Numbered from the stretch's first letter, positions 1-6,379 are shown. The stretch is 7,480 nt of DNA from Bacillota bacterium (GCA_017515765.1 JAFWFF010000054.1:1-7480); one strand, 5' to 3'. The notes: a model not told the origin generated them from the sequence alone. Translations and numbers: made by a program.

Positions 1-1117
1 AGAGAAAGTCCATGGCTTCCGGAGGGATACCGGGGCCGTTGTCCTTTACTTCGATCGCGCAGTAATCCGTCGCATTGCGCCTGATATCCCTGCAGCGGAG
101 ATAGATCTCGCCGCGGTGCGACCTGGGCATCTCGCAAAGAGCGTCGATCGAGTTGGAGATAAGGTTGCGCAGTATGCTCATAAACGCGAAATGCTTCTGT
201 ATAAGGTAGTCGGTCTCGATGCTGCTCCTGAATACCAGGTCAATATGCTGCAGATCCCTGGTACGGTCGACGTCCACCGAAAGGATCTTGAGAAGGTCTG
301 AGAGCGGGAGCTTGCTGTCGTCGTTGAAATCCGCCAGGAAATTGTCCTGCAGGCCTTTGATCACGCGGCGGTAGCCCTTCTTCACCTCGTGGATGTCTTT
401 GGCGATAACCAGGGCCTTGTCCCTTAACTCTGCGGGGTAGCTCCCGTCCATGGATCTGTAGAGATCAAAGGCGTTCGTCATGATGTCCTCAATCTCGTTC
501 ATGTTCTTGCGCATGGAATAGACCTCGCTCTCGAAGGTCGAAGCCATGAGCACCAGCCGCTTGTAGTTCTCCTCATGCTCCCTGCGCTCCAGAAGGGACA
601 TGTACACGTCCAGCGCGATGCAGACCAGTATCACGATCAGGTTTCTTGCGAACGCGATGATAGCGAAGGTCCCGAACGAGGAGAGCGTGTATTCCGTAAG
701 GCCTGACATGACCCTAAGGGTCTGCTCGCAGCAGTTCCCGAAGAAATCGCACATCACCAGCCTTAAATAGAATATGTGGTACGGCGAATAGCCCATCTTT
801 CTCGTGACGTGGGCAAAGAGGACAGCATAACCGAAGAAGAAGCCCATGTCCGGGAGCACTAGATGGGCGGAACCGGCGGGGTCGCCTGTCTGAATGATCA
901 TTACCAAGAGCCTGACCAGAGGTGAGAAAACGGTCATCAGGCAGCATGCCCTGAACGGGTTCAGATCTTTGAAGATGTACAGGAAGATGCTCATCATCAA
1001 AGGAGACATGGCCAGGATAAAGCCGCTGCCGAACATGTTCAGTGAGATCTGCGATGCCAGTGAGCTCACCGCCACCATCAGGAACATTCTGGAGTTTTTG
1101 TTCATGCGCACATTCAT
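1..1117 (-). CDS. Sensor histidine kinase, membrane-bound, GHKL ATPase type (partial, 3' end outside window)
   Basis: The minus strand is open from an ATG at 1117 to the left edge (372 codons seen, no stop). Residues about 11-175 are mostly hydrophobic and look like several membrane segments (roughly five or six) with short loops. A charged, probably helical linker follows (about 176-215). A putative phospho-acceptor H-box lies at 241-255, with His243 in DIHEVKKGYRR. The ATP-binding domain starts with an N-box at 317-327 (RNLISNSIDAL, Asn318/Asn322) and a G1 box at 359-365 (DNGPGIP). The rest of the ATPase domain is cut off. An in-frame TAA at 1123-1121 lies two codons upstream, so the protein cannot start earlier than 1117; Met5 at 1105 is the alternative. 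Neither start has a Shine-Dalgarno sequence. It is divergent from livK. Kinase identity is clear, but the signal is unknown and no response regulator is visible; it may lie beyond the left edge. Confidence 0.9.
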   Translation of the reverse strand, partial: MNVRMNKNSRMFLMVAVSSLASQISLNMFGSGFILAMSPLMMSIFLYIFKDLNPFRACCLMTVFSPLVRLLVMIIQTGDPAGSAHLVLPDMGFFFGYAVLFAHVTRKMGYSPYHIFYLRLVMCDFFGNCCEQTLRVMSGLTEYTLSSFGTFAIIAFARNLIVILVCIALDVYMSLLERREHEENYKRLVLMASTFESEVYSMRKNMNEIEDIMTNAFDLYRSMDGSYPAELRDKALVIAKDIHEVKKGYRRVIKGLQDNFLADFNDDSKLPLSDLLKILSVDVDRTRDLQHIDLVFRSSIETDYLIQKHFAFMSILRNLISNSIDALCEMPRSHRGEIYLRCRDIRRNATDYCAIEVKDNGPGIPPEAMDFL

Positions 1118-1123
1118 AGTTTA

Positions 1124-1129
1124 ATTATA
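1124..1129 (-). promoter_or_regulatory. Consensus -10 box for the histidine kinase gene
   Basis: Read on the minus strand, 1129 to 1124 is a perfect TATAAT. The region 16-18 bp further upstream has no recognisable TTGACA-like -35. The box ends only 6 nt before the ATG at 1117, so transcription would begin at or next to the start codon. This is a sequence match only. Confidence 0.45.
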
Positions 1130-1303
1130 TTTGAAAAATCTTTTAGCGCATCACCAAAAAACGCACATTTGATGAAGCATTTTGAAGCATTTTGAAGAAA
1201 TCTGAATAATCCGTCCTTTATTTGAAAAAAACTGATGAGAGATGAAGCATTTTGAAGTCGCCGCATACAATCATCATGTAAGAACTGTCTCTGATTTGAA
1301 AAA
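1129..1303. repeat. Array of TTTGAA-containing direct repeats in the divergent promoter region
   Basis: Two related repeat types are interleaved, all in the same orientation. ATTTGAAAAA occurs exactly at 1129-1138, 1220-1229 and 1294-1303. GAAGCATTTTGAAG occurs exactly at 1174-1187, 1184-1197 (overlapping the first by 4 nt, period 10) and 1244-1257. The copies at 1171-1187 and 1241-1257 match over 17 bp (GATGAAGCATTTTGAAG). The shared TTTGAA core starts at 1130, 1181, 1191, 1221, 1251 and 1295; the four central cores are 10, 30 and 30 bp apart, close to whole helical turns. The array lies between the kinase start and livK and overlaps both proposed promoters. The best guess is a multi-site operator for a transcription factor, possibly the kinase's partner regulator. 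The binding protein is not known. Confidence 0.7.
1243..1271 (+). promoter_or_regulatory. Candidate livK promoter (good -10, poor -35)
   Basis: TACAAT at 1266-1271 is a 5/6 match to the -10 consensus. The position 17 bp upstream (1243-1248, TGAAGC) is a poor -35 and lies inside the third GAAGCATTTTGAAG repeat. A start near 1278 would give a leader of about 55 nt. A weak -35 buried in repeats fits an activator-dependent promoter, though this is inferred from spacing alone. Confidence 0.4.
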
Positions 1304-1332
1304 GAATGAGAGTTTAGAGAGGAGAGAACGAA

Positions 1333-2532
1333 ATGAAGAAAATACTTGCAGTGCTTCTGGCACTCGTAATGGTATTCGCACTCGCGGCATGCGGCGGCGG
1401 ATCCGGCGGCGGTGAAGGCGGCGGAGAATCCTCCGGCGACACCATCAAACTCGGATGGCTCGGATCCCTCACCGGCGACGGCGCTGTATGGGGAACCTGC
1501 GAGAGCCAGACCCTCGAGATGCTCATCGAGCAGAAGAACGCAGAAGGCGGACTCCTTGGCAAACAGATCGAGCTGATCAAATACGACACCAAGGGCGACG
1601 CCAACGAAGCCATCAACGTTACCACGAGACTGACCTCCCAGGATCACGTTTCGGCCATCATCGGACCGAACGCTTCCGGCCAGGCGATCGCTATGGCGGG
1701 CATCCTTTCCGGAGCTCAGACCGCAGGCATCGCGACTGTTGCAACAGGCGAGAGAGTTACCGTCGATAACGGCGTTCTGAACGAATACAACTTCCGCGTA
1801 TGCTTCATCGACCCGTATCAGGGCGCTGTCGTAGGTTCCTACGCCGCCGACAAGCTCGGCTGCAAGACCGCTGCCGTCCTGTATGACCAGGGATCCGATT
1901 ATTCCGAAGGCTTCAAGCAGTACTTCACCGAAGAGTTTGAGAAGCTCGGCGGCAAGGTAGTCATCGAGAAGGCTTACAGCGCCGGCGACCAGGACTTCCG
2001 CGTACAGCTCACCGACATCAAGAACGCGAACGTCGACTGCATCCTCATCCCTGTCGGCGCCAACGGCGACCTCTTCGTTATCGTACCGCAGGTAGCTGAG
2101 CTCGGCATCGATGCCATCCTGCTCGGCGGCGATACCTGGCAGTCCGAGGACGTAAACAAAAAAGCCGGTCCGAGACTTGCCGGATCCTTCGTCTGCAACC
2201 ACTATGACGCTACCGACCCCGCGCTCAAGCCGCTCCAGGACGCATATCACGCGAAGTACGGCGCTGACGCAACGATCGAAGTGAACGCCTACATGGCAAA
2301 CGACGCATTCCTGCTCTGGTGCGCCGCTGTCGAAGCCGCCGGCACAGCGGATCCCGCTGCGGTAGCCGCACAGCTGACCCAGGTAGAGGTCGACGGACTC
2401 ACCGGACACATCAAGCTGTCCGCCGAGGACCACAACCCGATCGGCAAGGAAGCCGCGATGCAGACATACGTATATGACGAGGCAAAGGGCGAGAACGTCG
2501 AGACCTTCGTCGAGAAATACTCCCCGAAATAA
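1333..2532 (+). CDS. livK: Branched-chain amino-acid type ABC transporter substrate-binding lipoprotein
   Basis: Extracytoplasmic ligand-binding component of a LIV/HAAT ABC importer, 399 aa. A lipoprotein signal covers residues 1-20: MKK, a hydrophobic core, and lipobox LAAC with the lipidated Cys20. A Gly/Ser/Glu-rich tether follows at 21-35. The mature domain is a type I periplasmic-binding fold (Peripla_BP_6): IKLGWLGSLTG at 38-48, the ligand-site region IIGPNASGQA at 109-118, and the family-typical C-terminal DHNPIGKEA at 366-374. The start is supported by GAGAGGAGAG (1317-1326) a few bases before the ATG. It is the first gene of livKHMGF and is separated from livH by an intrinsic terminator. 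The codons are strongly biased to C-ending forms, consistent with high expression. Leu/Ile/Val is the family default; other amino acids, short amides or urea cannot be excluded from sequence. Confidence 0.93.
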   Translation: MKKILAVLLALVMVFALAACGGGSGGGEGGGESSGDTIKLGWLGSLTGDGAVWGTCESQTLEMLIEQKNAEGGLLGKQIELIKYDTKGDANEAINVTTRLTSQDHVSAIIGPNASGQAIAMAGILSGAQTAGIATVATGERVTVDNGVLNEYNFRVCFIDPYQGAVVGSYAADKLGCKTAAVLYDQGSDYSEGFKQYFTEEFEKLGGKVVIEKAYSAGDQDFRVQLTDIKNANVDCILIPVGANGDLFVIVPQVAELGIDAILLGGDTWQSEDVNKKAGPRLAGSFVCNHYDATDPALKPLQDAYHAKYGADATIEVNAYMANDAFLLWCAAVEAAGTADPAAVAAQLTQVEVDGLTGHIKLSAEDHNPIGKEAAMQTYVYDEAKGENVETFVEKYSPK

Positions 2533-2557
2533 AGAGATCTGAATCCATAGCATCAAA

Positions 2558-2590
2558 GGGGGCGATATGTCTATCGCCCCCCCGCTTTTT
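2558..2590 (+). terminator. Intra-operon intrinsic terminator/attenuator between livK and livH
   Basis: A perfect 10-bp stem is formed by GGGGGCGATA (2558-2567) and TATCGCCCCC (2572-2581) around a 4-nt loop (TGTC). CCGC and then five T residues (2586-2590) follow. The offset T-run suggests partial rather than complete termination. It sits 25 nt after the livK stop and before the livH ribosome site, where it would lower transporter expression relative to the binding protein. It may also protect the 3' end of the livK message. Confidence 0.85.
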
Positions 2591-2595
2591 AAGAC

Positions 2596-2601
2596 AAGGA
2601 G
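2596..2601 (+). promoter_or_regulatory. livH ribosome binding site (decides start)
   Basis: AAGGAG lies 7 nt before the ATG at 2609. An in-frame ATG at 2567 would add 14 residues, but those codons are the terminator hairpin, its T-run and this ribosome site, so 2609 is preferred. Confidence 0.85.
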
Positions 2602-2608
2602 AAGCAGA

Positions 2609-3493
2609 ATGAACGTATTCCTGCAGCAGCTCATAAACGGGCTTTCCATCGGGAGCATCTACGCCCTGATGGCGGTGGGGTACTCCTTGGTCTACAGTAT
2701 CCTTAATTTCTCCAATTTCGCTCACGGAAGCGTCATCATGCTCGGCGCTTATTTCGGTTATTATGCCGTTTCACTTATCATGCCCAACCCGATCCTGGCC
2801 TTTATCGTCGCCACCATCGGATGCGGCATCGTGGCAGTGCTTCTGGAGAAGCTGGCCTATAGACCATTGAGACTCAGAAACGCCCCAAGCCTCTATTTCA
2901 TCATCGCGGCGATGGGCGCGTCAATATTCCTGGAGAACCTGGTCATCGCGACGATCGGCCCGAACTTCAAGACCTATCCGGCGTTCTTCAAGAACCCCTC
3001 GATCTCGATCAATGACGGGGCTCTCATGATCTCCAAGATAGATATCCTGATGTTCATAATCGCGGCGGTGAGCCTTTTGCTCCTGGTGCTCATCCTGGAG
3101 AAGACCAGGATCGGACTCGGCATCCGCGGCACCTCATACAGCACCAAGGCAGCGACTCTCATGGGCGTCAACGTAGACCGCGTCATATTCACGATCTTCC
3201 TGCTCGGAGGCATCCTGGCGGGCCTTGCCGGTACGCTCTACGGCGTGCGCTACAAGGTGTATCCGCAGATGGGCGTGATCACGAACAAATCCTTTGTTGC
3301 CGCGGTATTCGGCGGCCTCGGATCGCTTCCCGGAGCGGTCATCGGGTCTTTGCTCCTCGGGGTGATCGAGACCTTCGGATCGAGCTATATCGCGTCCCAG
3401 TACAGAGACCTGATAGCCTATGTGCTCCTAGTTATAGTCCTTGTAGTCAAGCCGTCCGGCCTGATGGGCAAAATGACGGAAGACAAGGCGTAA
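2609..3493 (+). CDS. livH: Branched-chain amino-acid ABC transporter permease LivH
   Basis: Integral membrane permease that pairs with LivM to form the translocation channel; 294 aa, normal for the family. The N-terminus shows the LivH hallmark: QQLINGLSIGSIYALMAVGY at 6-25, followed by ILNFSNFAHG at 31-40. About eight hydrophobic segments follow (around 8-30, 41-57, 61-80, 95-115, 145-163, 192-212, 228-255 and 266-281). The cytoplasmic loop that contacts the ATPase is at about 164-190 (EKTRIGLGIRG, then AATLMGVNVDR). The usual acidic residue of the RAxxxDxxxA-like loop motif appears replaced (RGTSYSTKAA). The chain ends with KPSGLMGK, as is typical of the family. It is followed 12 nt later by livM. 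The start is chosen by the AAGGAG at 2596-2601. Confidence 0.94.
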   Translation: MNVFLQQLINGLSIGSIYALMAVGYSLVYSILNFSNFAHGSVIMLGAYFGYYAVSLIMPNPILAFIVATIGCGIVAVLLEKLAYRPLRLRNAPSLYFIIAAMGASIFLENLVIATIGPNFKTYPAFFKNPSISINDGALMISKIDILMFIIAAVSLLLLVLILEKTRIGLGIRGTSYSTKAATLMGVNVDRVIFTIFLLGGILAGLAGTLYGVRYKVYPQMGVITNKSFVAAVFGGLGSLPGAVIGSLLLGVIETFGSSYIASQYRDLIAYVLLVIVLVVKPSGLMGKMTEDKA

Positions 3494-3505
3494 GGGGGTG
3501 CTGGT

Positions 3506-4504
3506 ATGAATATCGGTTGGGGATATATAGAAAGCATTCTTATACTCTGCGGAATCAATATGATGGTGGTGATGGGCCTTTCGCTCCTGACCGGCTTCAC
3601 CGGGCTGTTTTCATTCGGCCACGCCGGATTCATGGCCATCGGAGCATATACGGCCGGAGCATTCTCGACAATGCTTCACACACCGTTCGTGGTATCCGTG
3701 ATAGCGGGCGGACTCGCAGCGATGCTCGTATCATTCCTGATAGGCGGGCTTACGCTGAACCTGAAGGGAGACTATTTCTGCATAGCGACCCTGGGCTTCG
3801 GCGAATCGGTGAGGCTCCTGCTGAACAATATCGAATTTCTGGGCGGCGCCCGCGGGATGTCCAAGATACCCCCGAGCAGCACGCTGGGTTCTGTCTACGC
3901 CTTCGTTCTGGTAGGCGTGATACTCATGTGGTTCCTGCTCAAGTCCAAACACGGGCGCAATATGATCGCGATCCGCGAGGAGGAACTGGCGTCCCAGTCC
4001 ATCGGGATCGGCGTCTTCGGATATAAGATGAGAGCTCTCGCCATAAGCGCGCTCTACGCCGGAATCGGCGGGGCGCTCTGGGCGCACAGGCTCACCTTCA
4101 TCCAGCCGCTGAACTTCCAGCTGATGAAATCCTATGAGATGGACTTCATGGTCATCATCGGCGGACTCGGTTCGATCACCGGATCGCTGGTAGGCGCGTT
4201 CTTCCTGACGCTTCTCCCGGAGGTGTTCAGGCAGTTCAGTTCCTGGCGCATGGTGATCTACGGCCTCGCGGTCGTACTGGTAATGGTGTTCAGACCTCAG
4301 GGACTGCTGGGCGGTATAGAGTTCAGCCCCTCAGGCATCATCAGGAGGATCAGAGGCCTCGGAAAGGACAGCGAGGGACTGGAACTCGCGGAGATCGCCG
4401 CTGCCTCGCCTGAGCTCGCGGAGCAGGTCCGCAAGAGCAGGGAGGAATACGACGCGATCCACGGAAGCAAAGCCGTGAGGACACTGGAAGGAGGCGAGGC
4501 GTAA
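3506..4504 (+). CDS. livM: Branched-chain amino-acid ABC transporter permease LivM
   Basis: Second permease subunit of the LIV importer, 332 aa. The hallmark LLTGFTGLFSFGHAGFMAIG is at 27-46, continuing into GAYTAG (46-51). Further hydrophobic segments lie around 60-86, 128-146, 176-194, 212-238 and 248-263. The ATPase-contacting loop IREEELASQSIGI is at 156-168, a close form of the family IREDEIAAxxxGI motif. The core ends at FRPQGLLGG (262-270). Beyond it is an unusual charged tail of about 60 residues, rich in Glu, Ala and Arg and probably helical (about 288-332). The AAGGGGGTG just after the livH stop serves as ribosome site. The stop TAA overlaps the livG ATG by one base (TAATG), which suggests translational coupling. 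Confidence 0.94.
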   Translation: MNIGWGYIESILILCGINMMVVMGLSLLTGFTGLFSFGHAGFMAIGAYTAGAFSTMLHTPFVVSVIAGGLAAMLVSFLIGGLTLNLKGDYFCIATLGFGESVRLLLNNIEFLGGARGMSKIPPSSTLGSVYAFVLVGVILMWFLLKSKHGRNMIAIREEELASQSIGIGVFGYKMRALAISALYAGIGGALWAHRLTFIQPLNFQLMKSYEMDFMVIIGGLGSITGSLVGAFFLTLLPEVFRQFSSWRMVIYGLAVVLVMVFRPQGLLGGIEFSPSGIIRRIRGLGKDSEGLELAEIAAASPELAEQVRKSREEYDAIHGSKAVRTLEGGEA

Positions 4505-5418
4505 TGGCGAGCGTGCTTACACTGAAAAACGTCACCAAGCGCTTCGGCGGACTGACCGCCGTGGGCGACGTCAGCTTCTCCATCCAGGAAGGCGAGATCT
4601 ACGGCCTCATAGGCCCGAACGGAGCCGGGAAGACAACAATATTCAATCTGATAACCGGCGTATACACTCTCACAGAGGGCGAGATAATCTACGGCGACGA
4701 TGAAGCAGGGGACACACCTACGGCTGTAAAGCCGGAAGTAACTCTGGCGGTCGCGGACCCATACGGCACGGGCTTTGTCGCCGATATCAAAAGAAGATTC
4801 ATCTTCAGGCCGAAGAAGCCGTCCGACATCGCGAACCTCGGCATCACGAGGACGTTCCAGAACATCAGGCTGTTCAAAAAGCTGACGGTCTATCAGAACG
4901 TTCTGACCGCATGCCACAAGTCCGCGCACTACGGGCTTCTCAGCTCCTTCCTTCCCAAGAAGGTGCCGTATACGAATATAGTCTTCCCCTGGTTCAAAAA
5001 GCAGTATGCGGAAGAGGTCGGCATCAATATCAAGGCGGAGAACCTTCTCAAGATGATGGGCCTCTGGGAATACCGCGATATGCAGGCGGCGAACCTGCCC
5101 TACGGACTCCAGAGGAAACTCGAGATCGCGAGAGCGCTCGCCCTCGACCCGAAGCTCCTGCTGCTTGACGAACCCGCTGCGGGAATGAACCCGGAAGAGA
5201 CCCTGGCGCTGGTCGACCTGGTAAAGGAGATCAGGGACAAGTTTCAACTTACGGTTTTGATCATCGAGCATCATATGGATCTCGTGATGAACCTCTGCGA
5301 CAGGATCTACGTGCTGAACTTCGGTAAATACCTCGCTGAGGGATATCCGGCCGACATCCAGAACGACCCGGCGGTCATCGAAGCTTATCTCGGAAAGGAG
5401 GAGGAGACCGTTGCTTAA
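4504..5418 (+). CDS. livG: Branched-chain amino-acid ABC transporter ATP-binding protein LivG
   Basis: Cytoplasmic ATPase that pairs with LivF and couples ATP hydrolysis to LivHM, 304 aa; E. coli LivG is about 255. Motifs in order: Walker A GPNGAGKTT (37-45), Q-loop RTFQN with Gln119, signature LPYGLQRKLEIARAL (198-212, the LivG-type PYG form rather than LSGGQ), Walker B LLLLDEPAAG (218-227, Asp222/Glu223), and switch His256 in IIEHHMDL. The C-terminus is typical (VIEAYLGK). The extra length is mainly an insertion between Walker A and the Q-loop, about residues 64-108, basic and rich in Pro towards its end (RRFIFRPKKPSD). The start ATG overlaps the livM stop by one base and has GGAAGGAGG at 4486-4494. 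It overlaps livF by 8 nt. Confidence 0.94.
   Translation: MASVLTLKNVTKRFGGLTAVGDVSFSIQEGEIYGLIGPNGAGKTTIFNLITGVYTLTEGEIIYGDDEAGDTPTAVKPEVTLAVADPYGTGFVADIKRRFIFRPKKPSDIANLGITRTFQNIRLFKKLTVYQNVLTACHKSAHYGLLSSFLPKKVPYTNIVFPWFKKQYAEEVGINIKAENLLKMMGLWEYRDMQAANLPYGLQRKLEIARALALDPKLLLLDEPAAGMNPEETLALVDLVKEIRDKFQLTVLIIEHHMDLVMNLCDRIYVLNFGKYLAEGYPADIQNDPAVIEAYLGKEEETVA
5395..5406 (+). promoter_or_regulatory. livF ribosome binding site supporting a TTG start
   Basis: AAGGAGGAGGAG at 5395-5406 lies inside the end of livG and contains a full AGGAGG (5396-5401), 9 nt before TTG at 5411. No in-frame ATG or GTG occurs close downstream, so the TTG is the likely start. Confidence 0.8.
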
Positions 5419-6112
5419 AGTAAGAGACCTGAATGTACACTACGGCGGTATCCACGCCATCCGCGGCATCGATATCGATGTCGAAAAGGGAAGCATCGTC
5501 ACGATCATCGGCAGCAACGGCGCAGGAAAATCCTCCACGCTGAACGCGATAAGCGGAGTGGTGAAATACCAGGGGCTGATCGAGCTCAACGGCGAGAAGC
5601 TCCCGACACATCCGAACAAAGTCGTGCAGAAGGGCGTTGTACAGGTCCCCGAAGGAAGGCTCATCTTCGCGAACCTTACTGTCGAAGAGAACCTGAGGAT
5701 GGGCGCCTATCTGAGAAACGACGCCAAGGGCATCAAAGAGGATTTCGAGCACGTCTACGATCTGTTCCCCAGGCTCAAGGAGAGGGAGAAGCAGAGAGCG
5801 GGAACGCTCTCCGGCGGCGAACAGCAGATGCTGGCAATGGGGAGAGGACTTATGGCGTCGCCTGACCTGATCATGCTGGACGAGCCTTCCCTCGGCCTTG
5901 CGCCGCTGCTCATCAACACGATCTTTGAGATCATACAGGAGATCAAAGCCATGGGCAAGACGATGCTTCTTGTAGAGCAGAACGCCTTCAAGGCGCTTTC
6001 CATAGCTGACGAGGCCTACGTCCTGGAACAGGGCGTGATCAAGCAGCACGGAAAAGCCGCTGATCTGATCAAAGATCCCAGCATCCAGGAGGCATATCTC
6101 GGCAAGAAGTGA
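5411..6112 (+). CDS. livF: Branched-chain amino-acid ABC transporter ATP-binding protein LivF
   Basis: Second ATPase subunit of the LIV importer, 233 aa, normal for LivF. Motifs: Walker A GSNGAGKSS (34-42), Q-loop Gln78 in VVQVPEGRLIF, signature LSGGEQQMLAMGRGL (133-147), and Walker B LIMLDEPSLGL (153-163, Asp157/Glu158). VEQNAF (188-193) carries Gln190 at the switch-His position; this substitution is usual in LivF and not a defect. The chain ends in AYLGKK. Translation starts at TTG, 8 nt before the livG stop, with a strong ribosome site inside livG, so the two ATPases are probably made in a coupled, roughly equal ratio. It is the last gene of the operon; a strong terminator follows 57 nt later. 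Confidence 0.94.
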   Translation: MLKVRDLNVHYGGIHAIRGIDIDVEKGSIVTIIGSNGAGKSSTLNAISGVVKYQGLIELNGEKLPTHPNKVVQKGVVQVPEGRLIFANLTVEENLRMGAYLRNDAKGIKEDFEHVYDLFPRLKEREKQRAGTLSGGEQQMLAMGRGLMASPDLIMLDEPSLGLAPLLINTIFEIIQEIKAMGKTMLLVEQNAFKALSIADEAYVLEQGVIKQHGKAADLIKDPSIQEAYLGKK

Positions 6113-6129
6113 AGCGATCCGCGAGTGAT

Positions 6130-6150
6130 CTCCCGTGCCTGAGGCGGGAG
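6130..6150 (+). other. Small GC-rich hairpin between livF and the operon terminator
   Basis: CTCCCG (6130-6135) can pair with CGGGAG (6145-6150) around a 9-nt loop. No T-run follows. It may be a processing or stability element, or chance. Confidence 0.25.
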
Positions 6151-6168
6151 TGAGCGATAATGGAGAAA

Positions 6169-6199
6169 GGCCGCCGGCGGGGACGCCGGCGGCCGTTTT
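6169..6199 (+). terminator. Intrinsic terminator of the liv operon
   Basis: A perfect 11-bp GC-rich stem is formed by GGCCGCCGGCG (6169-6179) and CGCCGGCGGCC (6184-6194), with a GGGA tetraloop and then GTTTT (6195-6199). The T-run is short, but the stem is very stable. It separates livF from the promoter of the next gene. Confidence 0.9.
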
Positions 6200-6265
6200 G
6201 ATACGCATGGAACGGGTATAAATCCATCATGGCAGGCGGCACTCGATTTAAGTTTCCGGTCTGTC

Positions 6266-6293
6266 TTGATTTTGCCGGATAAGGTGTTATAGT
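6266..6293 (+). promoter_or_regulatory. Promoter for the second substrate-binding lipoprotein gene
   Basis: TTGATT (6266-6271), a 16-bp spacer and TATAGT (6288-6293) form a good housekeeping promoter. A TGT at 6285-6287 adds an extended -10 element. Transcription would begin near 6300, leaving a leader of about 80 nt (6300-6379) in which I see no recognisable riboswitch or strong hairpin. Confidence 0.65.
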
Positions 6294-6369
6294 ATGGCTT
6301 GTGAGCGCGAAACGCCGGAGAGACAGAACGGTGGCCCACATCCAAAAAGTATTGAAATTCAGCCATTTT

Positions 6370-6375
6370 GGAGGG
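6370..6375 (+). promoter_or_regulatory. Ribosome binding site of the second lipoprotein gene (decides start)
   Basis: GGAGGG lies 4 nt before the ATG at 6380. An in-frame TTG at 6368 would overlap this site and put MEG in front of the signal peptide, so 6380 is preferred. Confidence 0.8.
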
Positions 6376-6379
6376 CAAG

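Noticed and set aside
116..1124. Short frames at 116-301 (+), 894-1124 (+) and 714-947 (-)
   Set aside because: All lie within the continuous minus-strand histidine kinase frame in other registers and encode nothing recognisable.
1399..2354. Five GGATCC sites within livK (1399, 1462, 1891, 2182, 2349)
   Set aside because: Four encode Gly-Ser with the preferred GGA-TCC codons and one spans Asp-Pro; codon bias explains them.
2567..2608. Upstream ATG for livH adding 14 residues, preceded by AAAGGGGG
   Set aside because: The added codons are the terminator hairpin, T-run and ribosome site; the LivH family N-terminus starts at 2609 with AAGGAG at the right distance.
1114..2658. A 514-codon open frame on the minus strand across livK
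   Set aside because: It lies antisense to a clear livK and shows no recognisable domain or signal. It is explained by the strong codon bias of livK, which removes reverse-strand stops. Its N-terminal region would also read through the livK/livH terminator.
5977..5982. Gln190 in place of the switch histidine in LivF, as a sign of a dead ATPase
   Set aside because: LivF proteins, including the E. coli one, normally have Gln here in VEQNA, so it is a family feature.
4297..6208. Long minus-strand frames (4297-5274 and 5375-6208) antisense to livG and livF
   Set aside because: The plus-strand genes carry all ABC ATPase motifs in order. The antisense frames have no motifs and no ribosome sites, so they are shadows.
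6368..6379. TTG start at 6368 for the second lipoprotein
   Set aside because: It overlaps the ribosome site and adds a non-signal-like MEGK before the classical MKKR signal start at 6380.
6113..6379. TPP or other riboswitch upstream of the THI5-like lipoprotein
   Set aside because: The characteristic CTGAGA and downstream conserved core are absent, and the hairpin nearest is the liv terminator, which lies before the promoter.
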